Below, piece by piece: positions 19,035 through 27,545 of a stretch of DNA of 39,111 bases; within the stretch, counting starts at the first letter, position 1, and every line of letters begins with the position of its first letter. This DNA is from Myxococcales bacterium (GTDB taxonomy: Bacteria > Myxococcota_A > Polyangia > Fen-1088): contig PLNW01000114.1 of assembly GCA_003142855.1 (NCBI GenBank), positions 1-39,111 on the forward strand, written 5' to 3'. A model generated the notes under the pieces. That model was not told where the DNA came from and did not search any database. It saw nothing but the letters and a program-made list of their open reading frames with translations. A program made the position numbers and the translations under genes.

Positions 19035-19343
19035 CTATTCGGCCTCCGGAAGGTCACGGATGCTTTGTATTTCAGCCTCGCGATACTTCGTCAGCGGTTC
19101 TCTGAGGGGGCTCTCGTCGGGCAGAATGTCTATGACTTCGTCGTACACTTCCTTCATTAGCCCGCGCCTCACGGCATTGGGCGGAAGTTCGTTGCCCTTG
19201 GCGACTCCGATGGCCACTTGCTGGAGCGTCCAGCCCACGTTGGCAGCGGTATAGTGTGCGCGAGCAGCCGCACGAAGGGATGCCAAAATCCCTAGGACGA
19301 CGTCTTCCGGCGACAATTGGTCAGTATTGTTCTTGATCGGCAT
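19035..19343 (-). CDS. Small hypothetical protein (102 aa)
   Basis: A 102-residue, mostly helical, acidic-ended protein that I do not recognise. The start at 19343 (MPIKNNTDQLSPED) is chosen because GGAGGGG lies eight bases upstream. The open frame continues to 19622, but that extension is Arg/Ala-rich and overlaps a transposase remnant on the other strand. It has no signal peptide, membrane segment or known motif. It sits alone between the signalling island and a stretch of broken genes. The strong ribosome binding site and ordinary amino-acid composition argue for a real gene. Confidence 0.6.
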   Translation of the reverse strand: MPIKNNTDQLSPEDVVLGILASLRAAARAHYTAANVGWTLQQVAIGVAKGNELPPNAVRRGLMKEVYDEVIDILPDESPLREPLTKYREAEIQSIRDLPEAE

Positions 19344-19509
19344 GCCAAATACCCCTCCACGGCAACGTCGCATCCTCGACCTTGACTGAGACCTTGATTG
19401 AGCTGCTTTCTGAACCCCCAGCACTAAGATATGCCCCGGCCAAACCAGGGCTTTCGCAGCGTCCGCGGCCGTCCGTCCATGCCAGGCAGTATCTCCCTGC
19501 CTAATCAGC

Positions 19510-19644
19510 CCCGTCAAGATTCGCCACTTCGGCCTCATGTCCTCGGGCAACGTCAACACCAGGCTCAAGCACGCTCGCGTCCTGGTGCCCGCCGCTGGTA
19601 CTGCTGCCGCAGACGAGCCCACCGATGAGCCGCTCCGCTATTGA
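19510..19644 (+). pseudogene. C-terminal remnant of an IS91/IS801-type transposase
   Basis: About 44 codons read PVKIRHFGLMSSGNVNTRLK and then a short low-complexity tail ending at a TGA. The motif (V)(K/R)IRHFG-L--GN is characteristic of the C-terminal region of Y2 (IS91-like) transposases. Upstream in this frame the similarity stops within a few residues, so the rest of the gene is lost. No insertion-sequence ends can be defined. It marks past transposition in this zone. Confidence 0.5.
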
Positions 19645-19676
19645 CGACCCGCGCGATCGGTGAATTAATCGGCATC

Positions 19677-20222
19677 ATGCTGTTGTGCTTTAGGAGACGG
19701 TGGAAGCGAAAAGCCTCAATCGTGCTGGTTGGAATGGGAGCCTTGTGGCTTGCGGGTGGCTGTCTTCATCCGCTCCCCGGGCGCAACCCGAGCCTGTCCA
19801 TTGTGAGCTATGAGCTCTCTCAGTACCAAAGCGCCACCGGCATGCGGGTTACCCTCGAACACACGGCCGACACGGGGTTGGCCGGTGCCGTGCTGGTCAT
19901 CGGCGCGGGATCGGCAGACGATGGTGCCGAGCGATCGGGGCTCGCGCACTTGACCGAGCACCTGGCGTTCGATGCCCACGCCAGCGGGAGCGCACCGCTT
20001 TGGCAGCGCTTTGAAACGCTTGGTGCCGGCGCCTACAACGGGATGACCTCATGGGACTCGACGACCTATTTCACGTTCGTTCCGCAAGAGAACCTGCCCG
20101 ATCTGCTTTCTACATTCCCGGAATACAGGCGAGCCTGCTCGCGCTCGAAGTGTCTCTCAAGGAGGGCGGCGATCCAGAAGGAGCCGCCCAGGCTGCGATC
20201 CTGCATACTATTCAGCAGCTAA
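19677..20222 (+). pseudogene. M16 metallopeptidase lipoprotein, N-terminal fragment
   Basis: From the ATG at 19677 the frame opens with a lipoprotein signal (basic RRRWKRK, hydrophobic stretch, lipobox LAGGC) and then an M16 N-terminal domain with the zinc motif HLTEH (inverted HxxEH). After DLLSTFPE near 20125 it becomes Arg/Cys-rich and stops at 20222, which looks out of frame. The related sequence continues in another frame from about 20125. The second catalytic Glu expected about 70-80 residues past HxxEH is not found in either frame. I infer a frameshift combined with an internal deletion. A sequencing error could explain the frameshift but not the missing stretch. Confidence 0.6.
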
Positions 20223-21811
20223 GCGCGATCACGCACATCGGCTTCCAGACGACGCGTTTTACGATGGCCTCCAGCGTGACCTATGATGACGAGAGTCTGG
20301 TCGCGCGCGGTCTCGGTCTGGCGCGCGCGGCCCTTTACTTCGGTGATGCGACCCGGGAACGACAACGCGGTGCAGACCTGCTGGAAGTCGAAGAATCTTC
20401 GCTTGCCAACTACTCCGCCAAGTATCTGACCGCGGAGCGCGCGCATTTGGTTTTCGTGCGCCCGCTGTCCGCCGCGGCGGCATTGCAACAAGCTCAGTCA
20501 GCCTTCGATGTGCGCACCGCCGAGCAACATCATGTCGAGCAGTGGCCTGCGCCCAATCGCGCTGGGCTCAATACCTGGATGAGGCGCGCTGATTTCGGCT
20601 ACCGCAAGCAGACGCTCGCGAATGGACTCGAGGTTGTCGTGGTGCCACGGGCGGGAGCTCCCTTCCACACCGTCTTGTTGGGCTTTCACGGCGGCAGCAG
20701 TTACGGCGTAAGTGGAGCCGGGGAGGCGACCCTCTGGTCTCGGCTGGGTTACTCGGCTCCGTCCTGGGAAGGACTGCAGAGTCGCTCCTTCCTGACGTCT
20801 GGGAGCACGATGCGCCAGCTTCGCAACGTCGGCAGGGATCTTGCGACGACACTCAGAGTATTGCGTGATTCCATCATGAAGTTCGAAGTGCGCTGGCCTC
20901 CGCAGAGTTTTGTGAATCAGCTCGCGCGATTTGAACGTGAAGAACAATTGCCTGCTGCGCGTCTCGAGCGAGCGAGGCGTAAGGCTCTTCTCGGAACACA
21001 CGCGTATGGATCCGAGACCACGGTTGCCGACATGAAGAAGGTCAGCGCGACGGACGTTCACGATTGGCTTGCCAACGTCGAACGGCCTGAGAACGCCGAG
21101 CTCGTGATCGTCGGCGATTTCGAACCGAACGGCGCCTTACGACTCGCCGAGGAGGCGCTGGGGGACTGGGATGAGGGACACGCAGTGCGTGCTTCGGTGT
21201 CCGCACCACAAGCAGTTAGGGAATCCACCCTGCGCGGCAACCATCTGATCGTCGAGCACGCTCCGTCGCTGTCGCAAGCCAAGGTAGGGTTGACCTGCGT
21301 ATTGCCCCCGTCGAGCGCTGAGAATTGGCCCGCTTACGACGTGTTCAGCTCGCTACTCGCCGCTCGCCTGTTCGGTGTGTTGAAGAGGCAATTGGGGGCG
21401 TCGTACTCCGTGGTCGACTCGGTCGAGCTTCTGCGCGGCGGAACGACCCTGCTGCATCTGTCAGCCGACGTTGACCCCGTGCGCATGCGCTCGGCATTCC
21501 ACGAGATTCGCAAGTTCGTCGATCACAGCGCCAATGACTTCGTCGACGATGCGAGCGTCGAGCAGGCGCGCTTCGACGTGGGCAGGCACTACAGTCTCGG
21601 CGTGGAAACCAGCGCGCAGGCGGCGCTTCGCGCGCTCTTGGTCTGGCGCCTCGATTGGCCCCTGGAAGCGGCGGCTCGTTATCCGGAGCGGCTCCTCGGC
21701 GTGCGACGTGATCAAGTGGTGCGCATCGCAGAGCACTGTCGGGCGAACTGGGTGTTGTCCGTGCTTGGCGACGAGCGGAGCGTGAGAGCGGCTTGGGCGG
21801 CGACCGAGTAG
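20051..21811 (+). pseudogene. M16 peptidase, C-terminal part in shifted frame
   Basis: This open frame carries the rest of the M16 protein. The first residues (to about 20125) are out-of-frame sequence. From there it reads the end of the first M16 repeat (SAKYLTAERAHLVFVRPL near 20420-20465) and a second M16 repeat beginning at QTLANGLEVVVVPRAG, with the usual GGSS, VGDF and LGASYSV-type motifs. As in other two-repeat M16 proteins the second repeat lacks HxxEH. About 560 residues are well preserved and codon use is normal. The fragment could still be translated from an internal start as an inactive M16 protein, but without the N-terminal zinc site it cannot be a peptidase on its own. Confidence 0.6.
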
Positions 21812-21814
21812 TGA

Positions 21815-22105
21815 CTCCTACTCTCCAGCAGCCAGGTACGCCTGGCAAGCCAGGCGCGCGCGCTGGGGGGGACGTTCGGGATCGACGACCGAGCGGTGCC
21901 TGGAAGCGGTGCCCGGTTCGAGATACTCGACGGGTTCGGCAAGATCCTGCTGGACAGCGGCACGGTCACAGCGGGCGATCCTCCCAAGGAGTTCTCCATC
22001 GATGTGGGAGGCCGTCGCGACTTGCTGCTGCAGGTTCTCCCAGGTCCCTCGACCGATGGGGACGGCGCGTTCGCAGATTGGGTCGATCTTCGCGTGGTCA
22101 AGTGA
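21815..22105 (+). pseudogene. NPCBM-type carbohydrate-binding domain remnant
   Basis: The frame reads ALGGTFGIDDRAVPGSGARF, DSGTVTAGDPPKEFSIDV and FADWVDLRVVK. These match the second half of the NPCBM (CBM51-like) fold: G(I/V)DD, SG-tag-d-p, and the DhaDW-d motif near the end. There is no N-terminal half, no catalytic domain and no ribosome binding site; a GTG at 21896 is the only plausible start. The piece abuts the end of the M16 gene, as if an upstream deletion removed most of a glycan-binding or glycosidase gene. Confidence 0.5.
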
Positions 22106-22124
22106 CTCGATAGTTTTCCGGTTT

Positions 22125-22145
22125 GTCGCGCGCCCTGATCGCGAC
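22125..22145. terminator. Hairpin between convergent genes
   Basis: GTCGCG (22125-22130) pairs with CGCGAC (22140-22145) around a nine-base loop. It is flanked by ATTTCT on the right and by an AAAC-type run when read leftward. It lies between the NPCBM remnant and the convergent epimerase gene and could terminate either strand. Confidence 0.4.
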
Positions 22146-22194
22146 ATTTCTGGCATGAAAAGGCGGTCGTACCCCCGCGCGTATGCAGGGCGCT

Positions 22195-23091
22195 TCAGTG
22201 AGCCAGTGCCCAGCGCAGGGCCGACTCGAGATCCGAATGGGCGAAATGGAAGCCAGAGGCGAGCAGTTTCTTCGGCAAGGCTTTCTGGCCCGCCAGTAGC
22301 AATTCGTCGCCCATTTCCCCGAAAAGCAACTTTACCGCGAAGGCCGGGAATGGAAGCAGCGTGGGGCGGCCCAGTATCTTTCCCAGGGTGCGCGTGAATT
22401 CGCCGTTGGGTACCGGTTGCGCAGTGGTGAGGTTCACTGGCCCGGAAAGATCCGCGGCAGTGATCGCGTATTGGATAGCAGCCGTCGCGTCGGCCAGCGA
22501 GATCCAGCTCATCCATTGCCGTCCCGTCCCCACCACGACGCCCGCGCCCATTTTGAAGCGTGGAAGCACGCGCGCCAACATCCCGCCCTGGCGGGAAAGT
22601 ACGATGCCACTGCGCAAGTGAACCGTGCGCAAACCGGCGTCCCGCGCGGGCGCGGCTGCTTCTTCCCACTGGCGGCAGACGTCCGCCAGAAAGCCTTGGC
22701 CCGGGGCCGAGGCTTCGTCCAACAGTTCATCGCCACGCGACCCATAGAATCCGACCGCGGAGGCGCAGATGAAGACTTTCGGCCTGGTTGGCAGTTGCGC
22801 AGCTGTCCGGGCGAGCAGGCTGGTGCCCTTGACCCGGCTGTCGCGGATGGCCTTCTTGGTTGCTTCGGTCCAACGAACGTCAATGGGTTTTCCCGCCAGG
22901 TGCACCACCGCGTCCACACCGTGCAGACGCGAGGAATCCAGTACCCCGGCCTCGGGATCCCATGCGATTTCGCCTTCTGGTTCCTTGGGCTTGCGCCGTA
23001 CCAGGGTCTGCACGGTGTGGCCGGCGGAACGCAGGCTTTCAGCCAAGGCACGGCCGATCAAGCCCGAGGCTCCTGAAATCACAATGCGCAC
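22195..23091 (-). CDS. TIGR01777-type NAD-dependent epimerase (YfcH-like)
   Basis: A 298-residue atypical short-chain dehydrogenase of the YfcH/SDR39U1 group, almost exactly the family length. The N-terminal GASGLIG nucleotide-binding loop (7-13), LVRR, VVHLAGKPID and ASAVGFYG motifs are present. The C-terminal DUF1731-like end (LPFPAFAVKLLFGEMGDELL) is intact. The GTG at 23091 is chosen over longer frames because it gives the canonical VRIVISGASG start with GAGG upstream. Family members are NADP-binding, but their reaction is poorly known. It is the only complete gene of known family in a stretch of remnants. Confidence 0.92.
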   Translation of the reverse strand: MRIVISGASGLIGRALAESLRSAGHTVQTLVRRKPKEPEGEIAWDPEAGVLDSSRLHGVDAVVHLAGKPIDVRWTEATKKAIRDSRVKGTSLLARTAAQLPTRPKVFICASAVGFYGSRGDELLDEASAPGQGFLADVCRQWEEAAAPARDAGLRTVHLRSGIVLSRQGGMLARVLPRFKMGAGVVVGTGRQWMSWISLADATAAIQYAITAADLSGPVNLTTAQPVPNGEFTRTLGKILGRPTLLPFPAFAVKLLFGEMGDELLLAGQKALPKKLLASGFHFAHSDLESALRWALAH

Positions 23092-23098
23092 GAGAGCC

Positions 23099-23386
23099 TC
23101 ATCGGGGAATCCGTTCCCAGGTTGCGACTGGTCCCGCCACAACCCGAAACAGGGGATGGGCCTTGGGTCGTCCTCGTCGCAAAGTCCAGTATCGCGACCA
23201 GTCCCGCACTCGTAGCTTGGCAAGCAGATGTTCCCATTCGTATCTCACCTGGTCCCGGGTGATGGGCACCCGCGCCCGGATTCGGGAAGCATAGCGGACG
23301 ATCCGCTTCTGGTTGAAGGAGTATCCTATTGACGCTGGTCCGTGCCTTTGGGTCACATGCGTGAGATAGTGCCTGCCCAAGCCACG
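23099..23386 (-). pseudogene. C-terminal remnant of a pyrimidine-dimer DNA glycosylase
   Basis: The minus strand encodes GYSFNQKRI, then PITRDQVRYEWEHLLAKL, then HPLFRVVAGPVATWER and a stop codon. These are the closing motifs of bacterial pyrimidine-dimer DNA glycosylase/endonuclease V-like proteins (Pyr_excise family, usually about 150 residues). Only about 95 residues remain; YLTHV just upstream is the last trace of the preceding helix. The N-terminal part with the catalytic amine is missing, replaced by sequence leading into the oppositely oriented lipoprotein gene. The piece lies eight bases upstream of the epimerase start, so the two were probably one operon. Confidence 0.6.
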
Positions 23387-23404
23387 AGGATCAGGGAGGA
23401 CACC

Positions 23405-24061
23405 ATGAAGCGAACCACACTTTTCTTGGGGGCCGGCGCCTTGTTTCTGGCCGCCGCCTGCACCGAGCAGACCCCGCCACGCAAAGCCGAGCCCACGCCA
23501 GCGCCTGCCAAGCCGGCCCTGCCCGCACGTGCTGCCGACGCGGGACCAGTCACTGACGCACGCCCGGCCGATGCGCATCTGGGCATGATGGCGCGCTACG
23601 AGCTGTGGAAAGCTAAGAAGGAGGCCGATGCGAAGCTGGCTGCCGAACTCGCGGCCGAGGAGCAGGCGCGCCTGCTCAAGTTCGACAGAAGCAAGCTGCC
23701 CAAGCATCTGGCCTTGTTCGCTTTCGAGAAGAAGACCCGCAAGGCGCTCGACGATGCGGCCGAGAAGCTGCAGGGCAAGCCGGATGCGCGCGACCAGCTC
23801 GCCAAGCTGGTGGCCTCGCAGCGCAAAGCCATCGAGGCCCAGGCCAAGATCTTGCGCGCCATGGATCCACAGGGCGGGAATTCCAACATCGCCACCGATC
23901 ACGACGTCAGCCTGAATTCGCTGGCCAACGACTATCCTGAGGCCATCGCGGCTTCTTTCCAGGGCGATGCAAAGCCGCTGGCCGCTGCGCGCGCCGAACT
24001 CGACAAGCGCGAGAAGAAGATCACCTCGTGGCTGGCCGAAGTGAAGAGCGCCAAGAAATAG
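23405..24061 (+). CDS. Lipoprotein with Ala/Lys-rich helical domain
   Basis: A 218-residue secreted lipoprotein. Residues 1-19 are a lipoprotein signal (KR, hydrophobic core, LAAAC with Cys19). A Pro/Ala-rich linker (about 20-55) and a charged, mostly alpha-helical domain (about 60-218) follow. No known catalytic motif. The ATG at 23405 has AGGGAGG five bases upstream. Its stop codon directly abuts the stop codon of the convergent Ser/Thr kinase gene with no spacer. The function is unknown. Confidence 0.85.
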   Translation: MKRTTLFLGAGALFLAAACTEQTPPRKAEPTPAPAKPALPARAADAGPVTDARPADAHLGMMARYELWKAKKEADAKLAAELAAEEQARLLKFDRSKLPKHLALFAFEKKTRKALDDAAEKLQGKPDARDQLAKLVASQRKAIEAQAKILRAMDPQGGNSNIATDHDVSLNSLANDYPEAIAASFQGDAKPLAAARAELDKREKKITSWLAEVKSAKK

Positions 24062-26605
24062 CTACTCCACCACCAGCGCATTGAAGGCCGCCACCAGGCG
24101 ACGGCAGGCGCCCAGCGCGGCGAATTCGCTGCGCGGCTTGCCGTCCGTGGGTCGCACCACGGCCATGGTGTCCTGCGCGGCTTTCATGAAATCGTTGGCC
24201 CCGGTGGTGCGCGCCAGCTCCGGTCGTGCGTTCTCGGCATAGTCGAGGAACATCGAGTAGGCGTCGTTGAGGGCGCTGGCTTGTTCGTCCACTGACTGGC
24301 GCGCTGGGGGATCGGACTTGATCGCGCGCAGCCAGGCATTGGCGCCCAGGGCGAAGCGGCGCATGTGCCAGGCCGCTTTGCGCCCGTCGAGCTTCTCCTC
24401 GAGCGCCAACTCCTGCCACTGCCACTCGCTGCGCGCGGCCAGCATCTCGGCACGCAAGGCCGCGCTCGAGCGCATGACGGCTTCCAGCTTCTGTCCCGCC
24501 TGAACCGCGGAAAGGTAGCTGTCGGCCGCGCCCTCGAGCGCCGGGATGGCCGGCGCCATGTCACGCGCCTCACGCACCAGGGTGTGACAGCGGGCCAGGT
24601 CTTCGCCGTGCAGGCGCACCCGGGCGCCGGCCGAGGCCTTGTCGCTGCCTTCGCTGGTGTCGCTCGCGGCAGCCAGGCACTGGGCGTACTTGTCCAGTTT
24701 GGCCAGGGCACTGTCGATTTCGTCCGACGGCCGTGGCGATTCGGGATAGCGCAAGGACAGCTCGGCGGGTGCGGGCGGTGGGTCGAGAGGCGAGGGCGGC
24801 AGCAGCAGGTGATTCATGCGCACCACCAGCTTGAGGCCAGGTTTGGCTTCGAACGAGAACCGGCGGGTCAAGCGCCCGGGCGCCGTGGCGTTGAGCAGGT
24901 GAGGCGTGGCCGAGTCGAGGGCCAGCTCGCGTTTGGCGGCGGGGATATGATCGATCTGAACACTGGTGTCTGGCGGATCCAGCACCAGCGTCACCTTGCG
25001 CATGACACCTTTGGCGGGGACGGGCGCGTTCGTGGCAGACGGGCCCTGCCAGTTGGTCTGCCAGAAATGATACCCGACCCGCGCAGCGATTAGGACGACA
25101 AGCCCGATCCCCAGCTTGACCAGCAGGCGGCGCGTGCGCGCAGACAAGACGTGCTCGGGCGCCAAGGTTCCCGGGGTCGGCGGCCTGGCGCGTGGCCGCT
25201 CGGCCAAAAAGGGAGGCGGCGTCGGGTCGAAGGGTCGCGCCAGGGCTGGCCACTGAGGGTCGTCGTCGAGCGCTGCCGCCGAGGCGCGCGGCCGGTCATC
25301 TTCGGGGCGCGCTTGCGCCGGTCGCCGGATCTCCGGACGAGGAGGTGCTTCAGCGCCTGCCCGTGCCGCTGCTCGGGGTGGCGGCGACGATCCCCAGCGG
25401 GTGCCGCCCAACTCCAGCGGCGCTTCTTGCTCGGGCGGGGGCGCGAAGCGATCGTCTCCCGGGCCGCGGGCCACGCGCGGTCGTCCCGGCGCGAGCGGAC
25501 GGGACGCCTGGGGCGGGGGAACGTTTTCCAGCAGAGCAATGCCGGAAGCCGGGGCCTCCTGCCCGTCGAGCGTGGCCAGTTTGAGTGACAGGCCATCGTC
25601 GGGCGCCCCGGGGCTGATGGCCATCGGTGTCGGCGTCGCCTCGGCGCCACCGCCGCTGATGGCATCGCGCATGGCTGCCGCCGACGGGAAGCGCTTCTGG
25701 ATGTCGCGGTCGATGGCGCGCACGATGGCGGCTTCGATAGCGGGCGGGATGTCGGGCCGCAGAGTGTGGGGCGGCGGGTACTTGCCCTCCAGAACCGCGC
25801 CCAAGATGGTTGCGTAGCCGTTACCTTGGAAAGGCGTGCGACCACACAGCATCTCGTACAGCACCACGCCGGCCGCGTAGATATCCGTGCGGTGGTCGAT
25901 CTCCGCCACCTGGCCGATGGCCTGCTCGGGCGACATGTACAGAGGCGTGCCCATCACCGTGCCCACCATGGTCCCGCTCATGGCGGCCGGACTCACCTGC
26001 CCCGGCTGGCGCGGCGAGAGTTTCTTGGCAATGCCGAAGTCGACGATCTTGACGAAGTTGGGGCGATCCTCGGTGTTGATGATGAAGATGTTGTCGGGCT
26101 TGAGGTCGCGATGGACGATGCCGTGCTTGTGCGCGGCCGACAGGCCACCCAGCACCTGGGTCATCAGATTCACGGCCAGGGGCACGGGCAGCAGGGGACT
26201 CTGCTGCAGCAGCGTGGTGAGCGGTTTGCCGTCGAGTAGCTCCATGACCATGAACAGAAGTCCGTCGGGCGTGCGGCCCAGGTCGAAGACATCGATGATG
26301 TGGGGATGGCCGATGGCGCTGGCCGCGCGGGCCTCGCGTTGGAAGCGGGTGGCCAGGTCGGCGTCGTTGCTCATCTCGTGGCGCAGGGTCTTGACCGCCA
26401 CGCGGCGGTCAAGAGCGACGTGCAGCCCCTCGTACACCACCCCCATGGCGCCCCGGCCGATCTCGCGAATGATCTTGTACTTTCCCTCGAGCGCCTGGCC
26501 TATGGCCAGGGCAGCGGAAGGGTGGGGCGTGCCTATCTCCCTGCCTGTCACGGGGCAGCGGCTGGCGTCGGGCGGGTGGCTCTCACCGCAGTATTTGCAC
26601 GCCAC
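24062..26605 (-). CDS. Transmembrane Ser/Thr protein kinase with zinc ribbon
   Basis: An 847-residue Hanks-type kinase. A short N-terminal CxxC...C zinc-ribbon-like segment (CKYC, RCPVTG; 1-25) precedes the kinase domain (about 43-310). Catalytic elements are complete: glycine loop GRGAMG (50-55), Lys72, Glu91, HRDLKPDN (165-172), DFG (189-191), GTPLYMSPEQ. A Pro/Arg-rich linker (about 330-490) leads to one membrane helix (about 495-515) and a roughly 330-residue outer domain with a PEGA-like start (VTLVLDPPDTSVQIDH) and a helical remainder. The ATG at 26605 begins directly with the ribbon. Myxobacteria carry many such kinases. The substrate is not evident; the convergent lipoprotein and the divergent HAD gene give no clear hint. 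Confidence 0.92.
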   Translation of the reverse strand: MACKYCGESHPPDASRCPVTGREIGTPHPSAALAIGQALEGKYKIIREIGRGAMGVVYEGLHVALDRRVAVKTLRHEMSNDADLATRFQREARAASAIGHPHIIDVFDLGRTPDGLLFMVMELLDGKPLTTLLQQSPLLPVPLAVNLMTQVLGGLSAAHKHGIVHRDLKPDNIFIINTEDRPNFVKIVDFGIAKKLSPRQPGQVSPAAMSGTMVGTVMGTPLYMSPEQAIGQVAEIDHRTDIYAAGVVLYEMLCGRTPFQGNGYATILGAVLEGKYPPPHTLRPDIPPAIEAAIVRAIDRDIQKRFPSAAAMRDAISGGGAEATPTPMAISPGAPDDGLSLKLATLDGQEAPASGIALLENVPPPQASRPLAPGRPRVARGPGDDRFAPPPEQEAPLELGGTRWGSSPPPRAAARAGAEAPPRPEIRRPAQARPEDDRPRASAAALDDDPQWPALARPFDPTPPPFLAERPRARPPTPGTLAPEHVLSARTRRLLVKLGIGLVVLIAARVGYHFWQTNWQGPSATNAPVPAKGVMRKVTLVLDPPDTSVQIDHIPAAKRELALDSATPHLLNATAPGRLTRRFSFEAKPGLKLVVRMNHLLLPPSPLDPPPAPAELSLRYPESPRPSDEIDSALAKLDKYAQCLAAASDTSEGSDKASAGARVRLHGEDLARCHTLVREARDMAPAIPALEGAADSYLSAVQAGQKLEAVMRSSAALRAEMLAARSEWQWQELALEEKLDGRKAAWHMRRFALGANAWLRAIKSDPPARQSVDEQASALNDAYSMFLDYAENARPELARTTGANDFMKAAQDTMAVVRPTDGKPRSEFAALGACRRLVAAFNALVVE

Positions 26606-26800
26606 AGCCCCAGGATATCAGCCGGGTTGCGACCTGTCAGTAAAGCCCATGCCTGGCGTCATCAGGAGCGTTTAACTCCCAACACGTGATGTGGTGAATT
26701 CTTAACACCAGGTGAAGGTGAACAAAACTTGAGTCAGTAGTTCCAACACGTTAGACCTGCGCTCCCCTTGGCGCGCCACTTGCTTCGACTGAGAAACGCA
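26606..26800. promoter_or_regulatory. Divergent intergenic region with repeats
   Basis: This is the most AT-rich stretch of its neighbourhood, between the kinase and HAD genes. It holds TGGTG/CACCA arms (26692-26696 and 26706-26710, spacer AATTCTTAA) and two direct copies of CCAACACGT (26679-26687 and 26743-26751). TTGAGT followed 16 bases later by TTAGAC is a weak rightward -35/-10 candidate. Promoters for both genes must lie here, but none is convincing. Confidence 0.4.
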
Positions 26801-27538
26801 ATGCTAGGTACCACGCTTCAAGCCACTCGCCCGGAGGTTCGAACTTCCGTATCGACACCACCACGTCGCCTGGCGTGCCTGGATCTGCCCGAGGTCTTGC
26901 TTTGCGATCTGGACGGGACGCTCATCGACACCATGCCGGTGCTCGCCGACCTGGCCACCGAGGTCATGACGGGTATGTACGGCATCCCGCGGCCATTGGC
27001 CCGCGAGTTCTATCTGGCCACCTGCGGTTTGCCTTTTGCCGAGCAGCTGCAAGACATCTTCCCGGGCGATCCGCGCAACTCTAGCGCGTCTGATTTGTTC
27101 GAGGGCCGCAAGCCTGCGCGTTGCGGGTCCGCTCTCATGCCCGAGGATACGCGAGCAGCCCTTGTCGACTTGCAGACGCGCGGCGTGCGCATCGCTGTCT
27201 CCTCCAACAACGGACGCGAGAATGTGGAAGCTTTCGCGCGCCTTTCGGGCTTCGCCTTTGACTTGGTGATGGGACACGGCAAGGGGCTGGCCAAGGGTCG
27301 CCCCCATATCGAGCTGGCCGAGCGAACCTTCGGCGTCGACCGCCGCGAAATGCTGTTCGTGGGCGATTCATTGCACGACGGTGAGATTGCCAGCTTGGCC
27401 AGGATTCCCTTCGTGGGTCTGGCCGGGACTTTCGCCAAAGAGCGCTTCACCCTGCGCTTCCCGGGGCAGCCGGTGATTGGCCGCTTTGCCGAGATCCTGG
27501 ATCTCTTGCCGGCGTCGCGGGCCCTGGCGGCGGGCTAG
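26801..27538 (+). CDS. HAD-superfamily phosphatase
   Basis: A 245-residue HAD hydrolase of the phosphoglycolate-phosphatase/phosphonatase-like group. Motif I is DLDGTLIDT (nucleophile D36, acid D38), motif II is SSNNGREN, motif III includes the Lys in GHGKGLAKGRP, and motif IV is VGDSLHDGEIA. A helical cap lies between motifs I and II. The start is uncertain. The ATG at 26801 adds about 30 residues before motif I and has no clear ribosome binding site, while a TTG at 26768 is less likely. The gene ends seven bases before the nucleotidyltransferase gene, so the two are probably one operon. The pair could dephosphorylate and activate parts of a polar headgroup pathway (inference). Confidence 0.88.
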   Translation: MLGTTLQATRPEVRTSVSTPPRRLACLDLPEVLLCDLDGTLIDTMPVLADLATEVMTGMYGIPRPLAREFYLATCGLPFAEQLQDIFPGDPRNSSASDLFEGRKPARCGSALMPEDTRAALVDLQTRGVRIAVSSNNGRENVEAFARLSGFAFDLVMGHGKGLAKGRPHIELAERTFGVDRREMLFVGDSLHDGEIASLARIPFVGLAGTFAKERFTLRFPGQPVIGRFAEILDLLPASRALAAG

Positions 27539-27545
27539 GTTCGCC

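Noticed and set aside
26832..26849. CGGAGGTTCGAACTTCCG resembling a tRNA T-arm
   Set aside because: It is a near-perfect palindrome with no acceptor stem, anticodon arm or CCA around it, and it lies inside the HAD reading frame.
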